NCBI RefSeq assembly: GCF_014764445.1
Contig: NZ_CP061721.1
Location: 186,001 to 250,000, forward strand
Reading direction: 5' to 3'
Source: Pseudarthrobacter sp. BIM B-2242
GTDB taxonomy: Bacteria; Actinomycetota; Actinomycetes; Actinomycetales; Micrococcaceae
DNA length: 64,000 bases
The notes below the pieces were generated by a model. It made no database searches. It was not told the DNA's origin and worked only from the letters and a program-made list of their open reading frames with translations. Both the position numbers and the translations under genes were made by a program. The number at the start of each line of letters is the position of its first letter. The stretch's first letter is position 1. Shown piece by piece: positions 1-8,504 of the stretch.

Positions 1-648
1 CACACCACGTCCGACGGCGTCCTGCTGCTCTTCCACGACGACACCCTGGAGCGGGTCACCGACGGCCGCGGCCGCATCTCCGACCTGACGGCCGCCGAGG
101 TGGCAGCTGCCCGGATCGGCGGACTCGAGCCCGTCCCGCTGTTCGATGAGCTGCTCACGGCGTTCCCGCACGCGCGGATGAACCTGGACGTCAAAGACCG
201 GGACTCCATCCGCAGCCTCGCCGCCGCCATTGAACGGCACGGGGCCCACGACCGGGTCCTGGTGGCAAGTTTTTCGGACCGCCGACGCCGGGCGGTGCTG
301 AGACTGCTGAGCCGGCCGGTTGCGTCCTCGGCGGGGGTGGTGACGAACGGACTGTTCGTCCTGCTCGGCCCGCTGCTTCCGGCCGGCCTGCTGCGCCTTG
401 TGCTTCGGCGCCCGTTGCGCGATGTCCAGGCGCTGCAGGTTCCGGTCCGCCACGGTGTCGTCCCTGTGGTCACGCCGGGCTTCGTCCGGCGGGCGCACCG
501 CCTCGGCCTGGTGGTCCATGTCTGGACCATCAACGGGCCCGCAGAGATGCACAGGCTGCTGGACCTCGGCGTGGACGGGATCGTGACGGACCGGGCGGAT
601 TTACTCAAGCAGGTGCTGCAGGAGCGGGGCGAGTGGCCGGGCAGTTGA
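1..648 (+). CDS. Glycerophosphodiester phosphodiesterase, 3' part
   Basis: Enzyme of the GDPD TIM-barrel family, which hydrolyses glycerophosphodiesters to glycerol-3-phosphate and an alcohol. The reading frame is open from base 1, so the N-terminus with the HRG..PENT motif lies outside the window. Seen here are the second half of the active site (SDGVLLLFHDDTLERVT at visible residues 4-20, with the acid-base histidine in FHDD) and the C-terminal barrel strands with HVWTINGP and GVDGIVTDR. The usual metal-binding E in the IExK segment is replaced by D (NLDVK), a conservative change. The family is certain; the substrate is not. Confidence 0.88.
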   Translation, partial: HTTSDGVLLLFHDDTLERVTDGRGRISDLTAAEVAAARIGGLEPVPLFDELLTAFPHARMNLDVKDRDSIRSLAAAIERHGAHDRVLVASFSDRRRRAVLRLLSRPVASSAGVVTNGLFVLLGPLLPAGLLRLVLRRPLRDVQALQVPVRHGVVPVVTPGFVRRAHRLGLVVHVWTINGPAEMHRLLDLGVDGIVTDRADLLKQVLQERGEWPGS

Positions 649-689
649 CCGTGCCCAGCGCCCGCCGTTGGCACCCCCGCCAACCCGGG

Positions 690-1088
690 TCAGCCGCGGC
701 CAAGCCCCGTGGACGGGTCTTCGTCGCCCTCTCCCGGATCGGCGCGAAGCTCGCCTGGATCGCCTTCCGGCAATCCTGCCGGGCCCGGAACGTCGCGGGG
801 AGCATCAGGCGTTCCGGTGGCCTCGGAATCTGTGGTCCCGCGTTCGTTGGCGGACGAGACAGGGTTGGCGGACACCGGTCCGGTGGCACTGCCGGGTTTC
901 AGGCCAGGAGCCTTCTCCTTCTCGGCTTCCATGGCATTGGAACCCTCGCTGATCGATGAGTGCACTTCAACGTCGCTGTTGGGATCCGTTGGCTCCGGGA
1001 CGTCTGTGCCCTCAGTTGGTTTGGAGGTACCTGCCAGGTCCTCCATCGCGTTCTCGGCCGCTTTGCTGATGCTGTCGCCAATGCCCAT
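690..1088 (-). CDS. Small acidic disordered protein with CsbD-like N-terminus
   Basis: Predicted 132-residue protein. The first 20 residues (MGIGDSISKAAENAMEDLAG) look like an amphipathic helix of the kind found at the start of CsbD-like stress proteins. The rest is rich in E, D, P, G and S without a recognisable fold and is probably intrinsically disordered. The start is supported by a strong Shine-Dalgarno (AGGAAGGAG) about 7 bases upstream. It is convergent with the glycerophosphodiesterase gene, 41 bp away. No function is assigned; resemblance to other disordered acidic proteins in this window suggests a stress or osmotic role, which is inference only. Confidence 0.6.
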   Translation of the reverse strand: MGIGDSISKAAENAMEDLAGTSKPTEGTDVPEPTDPNSDVEVHSSISEGSNAMEAEKEKAPGLKPGSATGPVSANPVSSANERGTTDSEATGTPDAPRDVPGPAGLPEGDPGELRADPGEGDEDPSTGLGRG

Positions 1089-1231
1089 CAGACCGCTCCT
1101 TCCTGAAAATGAGAGCCCGGCGCTACCGAATGAATTCCCGCCGGAGCCTATCCTCCAGAATTATCAGCATGCTTACAATTAGTCCAGAGCTGGGGAAGAG
1201 CCGCAGCCGACCCGAGGAAGGAACCGGTCCC

Positions 1232-1432
1232 ATGAGCAGCAGCCAACCGGAAGAAAACCCTGCAGCGTCAGTAGAGGAGCCCCGTCCGCCTGCGAAGGAC
1301 TCCGCGGGCTCGGCCAACCCGGACCCTGCGGAGGGGAACGTTACCGGCCTGGAGCCCGGCGGGGGAGTGCCGCCGGGTGAGACTCCCCCCATGGAGGACC
1401 AGATGAGCGGCGATCAGGGGCACGATGAGTAA
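1232..1432 (+). CDS. 66-aa disordered protein with DUF6480-like motif
   Basis: The ATG at 1232 follows a GAGGAAGG ribosome-binding site. A longer in-frame start at 1109 exists but has no such site and would run antisense into the neighbouring leader. The protein is hydrophilic and ends with TGLEPGGGVPPGETPP, a segment typical of actinobacterial DUF6480 small proteins. In DUF6480 proteins this segment is normally followed by a membrane helix, whereas here the protein stops after about 15 more polar residues. It is divergent from the acidic protein at 690-1088. Function unknown. Confidence 0.6.
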   Translation: MSSSQPEENPAASVEEPRPPAKDSAGSANPDPAEGNVTGLEPGGGVPPGETPPMEDQMSGDQGHDE

Positions 1433-1457
1433 CACAGCTTCGCAGGTCCGCGGCTGA

Positions 1458-2522
1458 TCAGCGCCGGTCAGCTCCGCCGTGGCCCGGGAAGGCGTGCCCG
1501 GTTTCGGAAGCGGTGAGGTGCCGAAGTTCGTCCGGATCGAGGGGAGTGTTCCAGGACTCCCAGTCCTTCGGCCGTACTGAGGGCCGGCCGAGCAGGTAGC
1601 CCTGGCCGGCGCTGAAGCCCAGCTCGGTCAGGACACGCAGTTCATCGGCGGTTTCCACGCCTTCCGCCACCAGGACAGTGCCGAGCTGCGTCCCGAAATC
1701 CACCATGCAGGCGGCAACGGCCCGCTGGGAGGCGTCCCGGTCCACACCGCTGATCACGCTTCTGCCCAGCTTGATAAAGTCCGGGCGGAGGTGGAGCATC
1801 CGGCTCAGGGTGCCGGCGCTGGAGTGCGAATCGTCGATGGCGATACGCAGCCCGCGGTCCCGCAGGGGAGTAATTGCGGAAATGAAATGCGAGTATTGTT
1901 CGTCGGGAATTCCGTCGGTCAATTCCAGCACAATGCGGTCTATCGGCAACTCGATGTGGTCAAACAATTCAGGCAGCCGTGGATCGAGGCAGGACGTGGG
2001 GGAGATGTTCATGGCGACATAAAGGTGCGCCGGGAGATTTGCGGCGGCTGACGCTGCTGAGCCGAGAGCGGAGAATTCCAGGTTGGCGCCAAGTCCAACG
2101 GCGGCAGCTTCGGCAAACCATAGTTCGGCGCCGGCGCCGTCGTCACTGACAAACCGCGACAATGCCTCTACGCCCACCACGGTTTTGGAGTCCAGGCCAT
2201 AAATCGGCTGGAAAGCCGTCATGAGCATTTGCTTCTCCAGCAGCGCGCTGATCCGTGAGAGGCTCCGCAGCGAGTCCAGCCGCTCAACCAGTTGTGGCGG
2301 CATGGCGTTCATGGGCTGAGGAAAGCGTGCTGCGTCAACAGCGCCTTCTTGTGCGGCGTCCAGCTGGCGCCGCTCCAAAAGGTATTCCAGCAACGCCCGT
2401 TCCGGCACGCCCGGGTTTTCGCCCAGGCGGTCGCTAAGGCGTTGGCGGATAGCTGCCCCTGCAGGATCCGAATCCGCCAATACGGCAGCGATAACTCCCC
2501 ATGCTTGCACCCGAACAGTCAT
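1458..2522 (-). CDS. EAL-domain protein with PERALL N-terminal mini-domain
   Basis: Predicted c-di-GMP phosphodiesterase-type protein of about 354 residues. The ATG at 2522 (MTVRVQAWG) follows a GGGGGGC site; an in-frame ATG at 2564 has no ribosome-binding site. Residues about 14-52 carry a small helical segment ending NPGVPERALLEYL, shared with two small proteins near 48-50 kb. The EAL domain begins near residue 100. It keeps E of EAL (about 119), N of MNIS (172), E of ELTD (200), the DD pair (230-231), K (251) and E of EGVET (287). The catalytic loop usually reading DFGTGYSS is DSHSSAGTL, so activity may be reduced. It lies downstream of the GGDEF-EAL gene with a 163-bp gap. Confidence 0.85.
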   Translation of the reverse strand: MTVRVQAWGVIAAVLADSDPAGAAIRQRLSDRLGENPGVPERALLEYLLERRQLDAAQEGAVDAARFPQPMNAMPPQLVERLDSLRSLSRISALLEKQMLMTAFQPIYGLDSKTVVGVEALSRFVSDDGAGAELWFAEAAAVGLGANLEFSALGSAASAAANLPAHLYVAMNISPTSCLDPRLPELFDHIELPIDRIVLELTDGIPDEQYSHFISAITPLRDRGLRIAIDDSHSSAGTLSRMLHLRPDFIKLGRSVISGVDRDASQRAVAACMVDFGTQLGTVLVAEGVETADELRVLTELGFSAGQGYLLGRPSVRPKDWESWNTPLDPDELRHLTASETGHAFPGHGGADRR

Positions 2523-2685
2523 TAGCAACGCCCCCCAGTGACGAAGTAACGGCCCATTGGCCATTTTATTTTCAAATTTCCAGACGCCTTCGGAATTTGC
2601 TGCGTGATGTGGCCGGTCCCCTGGCCGCGGCGAATAGAATGCCGCATGTTGATCGTATATCGCTACGGCCCAAAAGCGCAGCCCC

Positions 2686-4230
2686 TCAACGATTATCCGT
2701 AATTACTTCCCCTGCGGCCTCGGCCAGCAGCCCGCGCATCTGTTCGGGCGGAACCGGCTTACTGAAGTAATATCCCTGCGCACTGAGGCAGCCGAGGTTC
2801 CGCAGCTGCTCGGCTTGCTCGGCGGTCTCCACACCTTCCCAGACAGCCTCCAGCCCGCAGGCCCGCACAAGCTGCAGAACTGCCGCCACCAGTGCCGGCT
2901 GGCTGGGGTCTGTCCCAAGACCCTCAATCAGTGAACGGTCCACCTTGACCCGGTCCACAGGCAGCCGGCGAAGATAGCTGATGGAGGAGTAGCCTGTGCC
3001 GAAATCGTCGATCTCGATTCCCACACCGAGTCCGCGGAGGCCGCCCAGCGAGTAACGGTCCAGTTCATTCCCCCTGACGATGGCCACTTCCGTCAGTTCC
3101 AGGACCACCTGCTCCGGCCGGACACCGGTCTCCTTGAGCACCCCCCGGACGTCTTCGATGAACTGCAGGCTCTGCAAATCTGTTGCCGAGATGTTGATCC
3201 GGACGGAAAACGTACTGTCCACCACTGCCTCGTCGATCCAGTGCCGCAGCTGGCCCACAGCCGTGGTGAGCACCCACAGCCCCAGCTCCGAGATCAGCCC
3301 GGCGTCCTCGGCGAGGGGGATGAACTCGTCCGGCATGATGAGCCCGCGCGTGGGGTGCTGCCAGCGGACCAGCGCTTCGACGCCTTCGATCCGCCCGGTT
3401 TCAAGCTCAATGACCGGCTGGTAATGGAGCACCAGGCCCTCGCCCTTGACGGCGGCCCGCAGGTCATCAAGCAGTTGGCTGCGGAGCCGGCGGACCAGCA
3501 GGAGCCCCGGCTCGAACACATGGAGCCGGTTCTGGCCCTCGGCCTTGGACGCGTACATCGCAACGTCGGCCTCCATCAGCAGGTCCTCCGCCGACCCGCC
3601 GGCTTCCCCGACGCTGAGCCCAATGCTCGCTCCGCAGCGGATGGTCCGGTCGGGCAGGTCAATCGGCTCCTTTAGGGCGGCGAGGATGCGTTGACCTACG
3701 ACGGCGGCCTGGTCCGCTCCTGTGGCAGGCATAACGACGGCGAACTCATCCCCGCCCAGCCGGGCCACAACGTCGGTGGTCCGGACAGCGTCGCGGATCC
3801 GCCTGGCGACAGTGATCAGCACCTGGTCCCCGGCATCATGGCCAAGGGTGTCATTGATGGATTTGAAGGCATCGAGGTCCAGGAGCAATGCCACGGGCTG
3901 GCTGGCAGCCCCGCCGTCGTCGTCCTGGGCGGACTTGATTGCGGCCAGGAGCGCGGACCGGTTGGCAAGGCCGGTGAGGGGATCCTGCATGGCCATCATC
4001 TGCATTTCCCGGTGGGCTTCATGGAGGAGCTGCGTCCGGTCCTCAACGCGCTGTTCAAGTTCCTCGTAGATGATCTGCAGGTCCTCAGCCAGGAGGTTGG
4101 TGCCCATGATGATGGCATCGAGTTCGTCCCGGGCCGGTGAGACTTCAATCCGCGATTGGAGGTCGCCGGAGGCAAGCCGGACTATGCCCTCCAAAAGTTG
4201 GGACAGCCTGGGGTCATCGTCCGCGAACAT
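2686..4230 (-). CDS. GGDEF-EAL bifunctional c-di-GMP enzyme
   Basis: 514 residues. An N-terminal HAMP-like/coiled-coil stretch (about 1-80) carries no membrane helix. It is followed by a diguanylate cyclase domain with GGDEF at 159-163 and a canonical product-inhibition I-site RTTD at 150-153, five residues upstream. The EAL domain is complete: EALVRW (285), NIS, ELTE, DDFGTGYSS (408-416), VKVDRS, EGVET and GYYFSKP. Both catalytic sites therefore look competent for c-di-GMP synthesis and degradation. The start has a GAGAGGAGG site. The gene follows the sensor kinase by only 20 bp on the same strand, so the kinase or its signal probably controls this enzyme. Confidence 0.93.
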   Translation of the reverse strand: MFADDDPRLSQLLEGIVRLASGDLQSRIEVSPARDELDAIIMGTNLLAEDLQIIYEELEQRVEDRTQLLHEAHREMQMMAMQDPLTGLANRSALLAAIKSAQDDDGGAASQPVALLLDLDAFKSINDTLGHDAGDQVLITVARRIRDAVRTTDVVARLGGDEFAVVMPATGADQAAVVGQRILAALKEPIDLPDRTIRCGASIGLSVGEAGGSAEDLLMEADVAMYASKAEGQNRLHVFEPGLLLVRRLRSQLLDDLRAAVKGEGLVLHYQPVIELETGRIEGVEALVRWQHPTRGLIMPDEFIPLAEDAGLISELGLWVLTTAVGQLRHWIDEAVVDSTFSVRINISATDLQSLQFIEDVRGVLKETGVRPEQVVLELTEVAIVRGNELDRYSLGGLRGLGVGIEIDDFGTGYSSISYLRRLPVDRVKVDRSLIEGLGTDPSQPALVAAVLQLVRACGLEAVWEGVETAEQAEQLRNLGCLSAQGYYFSKPVPPEQMRGLLAEAAGEVITDNR

Positions 4231-4250
4231 GTGTCCTCCTCTCCGGGGGT

Positions 4251-5906
4251 TCAGGGATTCTGCGATGCCCGGGCGGTGAGCGGGAGTGCGACTGTGACCG
4301 TTGTGCCGTGCCCCAGTTCCGACGCCACCTCGATGCGCCCGCCGTGGCGGTCGACGATGTCCTGCGTGATGGCCAGTCCCAGGCCGGTACCGGGCACCGC
4401 CCCGGACATGGCATTTGACGCGCGATAGAAGCGGGTGAAGATATGGGCTATCTCGTCGCTGGAGATCCCCATGCCCGTGTCTGAGACGCTAATGACCGCC
4501 CAGCGGCTGCCGTCCGATTCCGTGTTCGAGCGGCTGGCGACGTCGATCCGGCCGCCGCTTGGCGTGAACTTGATGGCGTTGGAGACCAGGTTGGTGAACA
4601 CCTGCTGCAGCTGGACTTCATCCGCCATGATTTCCGGATTGTCAGCCGAGGGTGCGAGGGCGATGGTGACGTTCTGCAGCTTCGCGAGCGGCGTGAGTGC
4701 GGCGGTGACAATCCCCAGTGTCCGGTCCAGCCGGAACGGTGTCAGCTGCAGGGGGCTTAGCTCATGCCCGTTGCGGGAAACGCTCAGCATGTCTTCGATC
4801 AGCAAGCGCAGCCGTTCGGTGTTCCTGACCACGATGTCCAGCATTTGATGGACCTCCGTGGACACAGGGTCGGAAGTGTTCTCCTGGATCATGTCCAGGT
4901 ACGCCATGATGGAGGTCAGCGGGGTGCGGAGCTCGTGGTTGACCGTGGCAAGGAAATCGGTCTTGGCTTTGTCCAGCTGCCGGAGCTGCTTGACCACCTG
5001 CTGCTGGCTGGTGATCAGGTGGCTCTGGATCAGGCCGTGGGCGGCGTTGCCAGCCACGTGCTGGATCAGTCCGAGCTCGGCCCGTGACCATTCCCTCGGC
5101 GAGTCCAGCAGCGCAATCCAGATGATGCCCAGCGACGAGCTCCCCTCACCCATCGCGACGGCCACGGACGCCGCCGCGCCGAGCGAGGCAAGTTCCGGGG
5201 GCAGTACGACGTCGTTACTGCCGCCCTGCACCAGCGCAGCTTCCGCGGTCAGGGACTCCGCCCGTGACCAGAGGAGATCAGCGGCCGTGCGTGCGTCGTC
5301 CACGTCCGCGAACAGGGTTTCAGGCAGTGGCGCGAGCCGGGAACGGTGCCACTGGGCGGTAATGCGCGGCACCCTGTAGTCGTCGAACGTGGTCAGCCAG
5401 ACCCGGTCCGCGCCGAAAGTCTCCCCGAAGCCTTTCACCACAAAGTCGGCGATCAGCTGGGGATCGTTGGTTCCGCGGATTGCCGCGGAGACGTGGCGGA
5501 GCCTTTCCCGCAGTGCCTCCGCTTCCTGGCGTGCCTCCGCCCGGCGGGAAACCAGGTTGATCAGGGCCGTGGCGCGGGGCACCAGTTCCTTGCCCGAGGG
5601 CGGCTTGGCCACGCAGTCCCGCACGCCGGCATGCTCCACGGCCTTGACTTCCGCGGGATTGTCCAGGTCTACGAGCACCAGCACGGGAGCGGCGGCGTCG
5701 ATGTCCGAAAGAGAACTGTCCAGGACGAGTACGGAGGGCTCACCGTCTTCGAGCAGGGCGCTGAGGCCGGCGGCGCTGCCGGCGGTGCGGACGGTGAAGC
5801 CCCCGGCTTCCAGGGCTGCCGCGCTGAAGTCCCGGCGGCCGGCGTCGGGGTCTGCAACAACGGCCACGTATGGCACAGTCGCAACATGTGGCGTGTCCGT
5901 AGGCAA
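4251..5906 (-). CDS. Histidine kinase with N-terminal receiver and GAF domains
   Basis: 551-residue soluble sensor kinase. Residues 13-115 form a receiver-like domain with acidic residues D19/D21, candidate phosphoacceptor D63 (VLVLDSS) and K101. The D-to-K distance is shorter than in ordinary receivers, so the domain may be compacted. A GAF-like region (about 140-290) precedes HisKA, with H324 in ATVNHELRTPL, and HATPase_c with N443, DTGMG (476) and GTGLGLAI. TTG start at 5906 with an unusually G-rich site (GAGGGGG). There is no partner response regulator next door; the downstream GGDEF-EAL and EAL genes suggest output to c-di-GMP. Confidence 0.92.
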   Translation of the reverse strand: MPTDTPHVATVPYVAVVADPDAGRRDFSAAALEAGGFTVRTAGSAAGLSALLEDGEPSVLVLDSSLSDIDAAAPVLVLVDLDNPAEVKAVEHAGVRDCVAKPPSGKELVPRATALINLVSRRAEARQEAEALRERLRHVSAAIRGTNDPQLIADFVVKGFGETFGADRVWLTTFDDYRVPRITAQWHRSRLAPLPETLFADVDDARTAADLLWSRAESLTAEAALVQGGSNDVVLPPELASLGAAASVAVAMGEGSSSLGIIWIALLDSPREWSRAELGLIQHVAGNAAHGLIQSHLITSQQQVVKQLRQLDKAKTDFLATVNHELRTPLTSIMAYLDMIQENTSDPVSTEVHQMLDIVVRNTERLRLLIEDMLSVSRNGHELSPLQLTPFRLDRTLGIVTAALTPLAKLQNVTIALAPSADNPEIMADEVQLQQVFTNLVSNAIKFTPSGGRIDVASRSNTESDGSRWAVISVSDTGMGISSDEIAHIFTRFYRASNAMSGAVPGTGLGLAITQDIVDRHGGRIEVASELGHGTTVTVALPLTARASQNP

Positions 5907-6013
5907 CCCCGTCCCCCTCGCTGTTGATTTAGTACCGGATCAGTCCTGAATGAGTACATTGTAGGGTGACGGGGCACACCTGGTGCTTATAAAAGATCTG
6001 CGGAGGGGTAATA

Positions 6014-6400
6014 GTGACGAGTCAGCCTCCTGAAGCTGCCAAGGCGGATCTGACACTGGACGCGCAGGGTGTTGTCCAGTTGAAGTGGCCGCGCGGGGTG
6101 TCCATCTCACAAGTTGACGCCGAGGCAGCGATGCGCGGCGTGAATGAACTGTGCGGGGAGCTGCGCCATCCCATGCTGGTGGACATGGCCACCACGGCGC
6201 AGGTCAGCCGCGGTGCCCGGACCGTCTTCGGCAGGCCCTGCCAGGCGTCCCGTATTGCGCTGCTGGGCTCTTCCCCGGTTGACAAGGTCCTGGCTAACTT
6301 CATCCTTGGCCTGAACAAGTTGCCCTGCCCCACGCGTTTCTTTACAGCCAGGGATGAGGCGATGGCCTGGCTGCGGAAGGGTCAGCCGGAGACAGCCTGA
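6014..6400 (+). CDS. STAS/SpoIIAA-like small protein (DUF7793 type)
   Basis: 128 residues starting at GTG 6014 behind a GGAGGGG site. The size and the pattern of alternating strands and helices (GVVQLKWPRGVSIS... PMLVDMATTAQVSR... RFFTARDEAMAWLRK) match the small STAS-like proteins common in Arthrobacter. The C-terminal helix carrying EAMAWL is typical of SpoIIAA-like folds, which mediate partner switching or bind small ligands. It is divergent from the histidine kinase gene with 107 bp between the starts. The fold assignment is moderate; no specific partner is evident. Confidence 0.65.
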   Translation: MTSQPPEAAKADLTLDAQGVVQLKWPRGVSISQVDAEAAMRGVNELCGELRHPMLVDMATTAQVSRGARTVFGRPCQASRIALLGSSPVDKVLANFILGLNKLPCPTRFFTARDEAMAWLRKGQPETA

Positions 6401-6454
6401 CCGCAATCAGTCCCGCACGCAGGCCGCAACGGTCCGGGCGCCTATATTTGAACG

Positions 6455-7273
6455 GTGTCCTCCCCGTTGAAGTCGATCCCCGTAGCCTGGCGCAAGTACC
6501 TGATCCTGCCGAAGCTCCTCAGCCTGTCCCGCTCTGCCCCAAAGGACCGGGCGATTGCCTGGGACAGGTATTGGGCCGGGATCGCCAGTACGGGCGCCCA
6601 GAGCGACGTGTTGTGGGACTCCGGCTCCGACCACGAACTCCTCGGCTACCGCGGCATTCTGGACCGGCACTTTGATTCCAGTCTCCCCGTGGTGGATGTG
6701 GGCTGCGGGCATGGCGGCTTCAGTCGGGCCCTCGCCGCATTCTCCCCGCGGGTCATCGGGGTCGATGTATCCGGCCATGCGGTGGCCCGGGCGCGGCACG
6801 AGTCCGCCGGCATCACCAACGTCAGCTTTCTGGCGCGCGACATGACGCGGCCCGGCGGGTGTGCCGGGCTGGTTGAGTCCATGGACTCGAACGTTTTCAT
6901 CCGCGGCGTACTTCACGTCCTGAACGTCGCCGACCAGGCCGCGCTGCTGGAAAACCTCCGCCGCCTGGTGGGTGTGCGCGGCCGGGTTTTCCTGGCCGAG
7001 ACGAACTTCAGCGGAAACCCGGTGGAATACGTCTCGCATCTGGGAGCTTCACGGCGGAGCATCCCGGCGCCGCTGGAGATGGCCATCCGGAAACTGCCCA
7101 TGCCCGGCCGCTTCGGTCCGGAGGAACTTGCCCGGGTCATGCCGCCGGACCGCTGGACCCTGGTGGAGGACGGGCCGGCCACCATCGAAACAAACCCCCT
7201 CATGGACGCCGACGGCGATAGCACGGTCCCCGGCTACTTCGCCGTCCTCAAGGGGAAGGCCCCCGGCCAGTAA
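6455..7273 (+). CDS. Class I SAM-dependent methyltransferase
   Basis: 272-residue soluble protein starting at GTG 6455. The SAM-binding glycine-rich motif VVDVGCGHGG (79-88) is followed by the acidic ribose-binding motif VIGVDVSGHA and a motif near ARDMT, which place it in the methyltransferase 11/25 clan. A tail of about 100 residues is probably substrate-binding. Nothing in the sequence names the substrate. It is monocistronic or weakly linked to glycerate kinase 65 bp downstream. Confidence 0.8.
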   Translation: MSSPLKSIPVAWRKYLILPKLLSLSRSAPKDRAIAWDRYWAGIASTGAQSDVLWDSGSDHELLGYRGILDRHFDSSLPVVDVGCGHGGFSRALAAFSPRVIGVDVSGHAVARARHESAGITNVSFLARDMTRPGGCAGLVESMDSNVFIRGVLHVLNVADQAALLENLRRLVGVRGRVFLAETNFSGNPVEYVSHLGASRRSIPAPLEMAIRKLPMPGRFGPEELARVMPPDRWTLVEDGPATIETNPLMDADGDSTVPGYFAVLKGKAPGQ

Positions 7274-7338
7274 GCGCGGCTGTCCGCATCCCGGATCGGG
7301 CAAGCGCTTTCCGGCGCGTTGCTGGCATGATGGGCGGC

Positions 7339-8463
7339 ATGCGCATTCTCATCGCCCCGGACAAATTCAAAGGCTCGCTCACCGCCGCAGAGGCCGCAGC
7401 CGCCATCGCCGAAGGCGCACTGCGTGTTTACCCGGAGGCGGTGGCCAGCCAGTTTCCGATCGCCGACGGCGGCGAGGGAACCCTGGAGGCGGCCGTCGCT
7501 GCCGGCTACGAGGAGCGGCTCAATGCCGTCGTCGGGCCCATCCTTAAGCCTGTCGGCGCCGCCTGGGCTATCCGCAAAATATCCGACGGCGGTGCTACCG
7601 CCGTCATTGAAACCGCGCAGGCCTCGGGCCTGGCGCACATGGAGCCCACGCCCGCGAATGCCCTGCGGGCCCACAGCTACGGCTGCGGGCAGTTGATCGC
7701 CGCCGCCCTGGACGCCGGTGCCACCGAAATTGTGCTGGGCCTGGGCGGCTCCGCCATGACCGACGCCGGCAGCGGCGCCCTGCGTGCGCTGGGCCTGAAG
7801 CCGCTGGACAGCGCGGGAAACGTGGTCCCCCTGGGCGGCGGATCGCTGGCCGAGGTAGTGGCCCTGGATACTTCCGGCCTGGACCCGCGGCTGTCCGCGG
7901 TGTCCTTCCGGATCGCCGTGGACGTGCAGAACCCGCTGTTCGGCAGCACCGGAGCCGCCCACGTCTTCGGGCCCCAAAAGGGCGCCGACGACGAGGCCGT
8001 GGAACTGCTCGACGCCGGCCTCCGTAACTGGGCGTCCCTGCTCCGTGAAGCAACCGGCCGGGACGTCAACGTCCCGGGCTCGGGCGCGGCAGGCGGCTTC
8101 CCGGCGTCGTTCCTTGCCTTCAGCAACGCCAGGCTGGAAAGCGGGTTCGCGCTGGTCGCCGGGCTCACGGGCCTCGCCGCGCAGCTGGACAGCGCGGACC
8201 TGGTGATCACCGGCGAAGGGTCCATGGACTCCCAGTCGCTGACGGGGAAGGCGCCCATTGCGCTCGCCGACGCTGCCAGGGAACGGGGCATTCCGGTGAT
8301 CGTGGTGGCGGGGCGGATCCTGGTGACGCCGGAAGACCTGGCCGCCCACGGTGTCGTAGCCGCCGCGCAACTGCTCGATGTGGCTCCCAGCCCGGAAGAC
8401 GCCGTCGCGCACGCCGCGAAGTATCTGGCGTGGGCTACCACCCAGGTCCTGGAAGGCGCCTAG
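7339..8463 (+). CDS. Glycerate kinase (GlxK/GarK family)
   Basis: ATP-dependent phosphorylation of D-glycerate in glyoxylate/glycerate catabolism. About 374 residues, close to the family norm. The N-terminus MRILIAPDKFKGSLTA is the family hallmark and fixes the start at 7339 rather than at two upstream ATGs. Further conserved segments are FPIADGGEGT, LGLGGSAMTDAG and ITGEGSMDSQSLTGK, the last being the conserved glycine-rich C-terminal loop. It ends convergently 26 bp from the DUF6766 gene, with a short hairpin between. Confidence 0.93.
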   Translation: MRILIAPDKFKGSLTAAEAAAAIAEGALRVYPEAVASQFPIADGGEGTLEAAVAAGYEERLNAVVGPILKPVGAAWAIRKISDGGATAVIETAQASGLAHMEPTPANALRAHSYGCGQLIAAALDAGATEIVLGLGGSAMTDAGSGALRALGLKPLDSAGNVVPLGGGSLAEVVALDTSGLDPRLSAVSFRIAVDVQNPLFGSTGAAHVFGPQKGADDEAVELLDAGLRNWASLLREATGRDVNVPGSGAAGGFPASFLAFSNARLESGFALVAGLTGLAAQLDSADLVITGEGSMDSQSLTGKAPIALADAARERGIPVIVVAGRILVTPEDLAAHGVVAAAQLLDVAPSPEDAVAHAAKYLAWATTQVLEGA

Positions 8464-8481
8464 GGCCCTGCGCCGGGCGGC

Positions 8482-8504
8482 GAGACCGCTCAGGAGCCGG
8501 TCTC
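8482..8504. terminator. Short hairpin between convergent genes
   Basis: GAGACCG and CGGTCTC arms of 7 bp enclose a 9-base loop. The hairpin overlaps the stop codon of the minus-strand DUF6766 gene and follows glycerate kinase. There is no long T-run on either side, so it is at best a weak bidirectional terminator. Confidence 0.35.
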
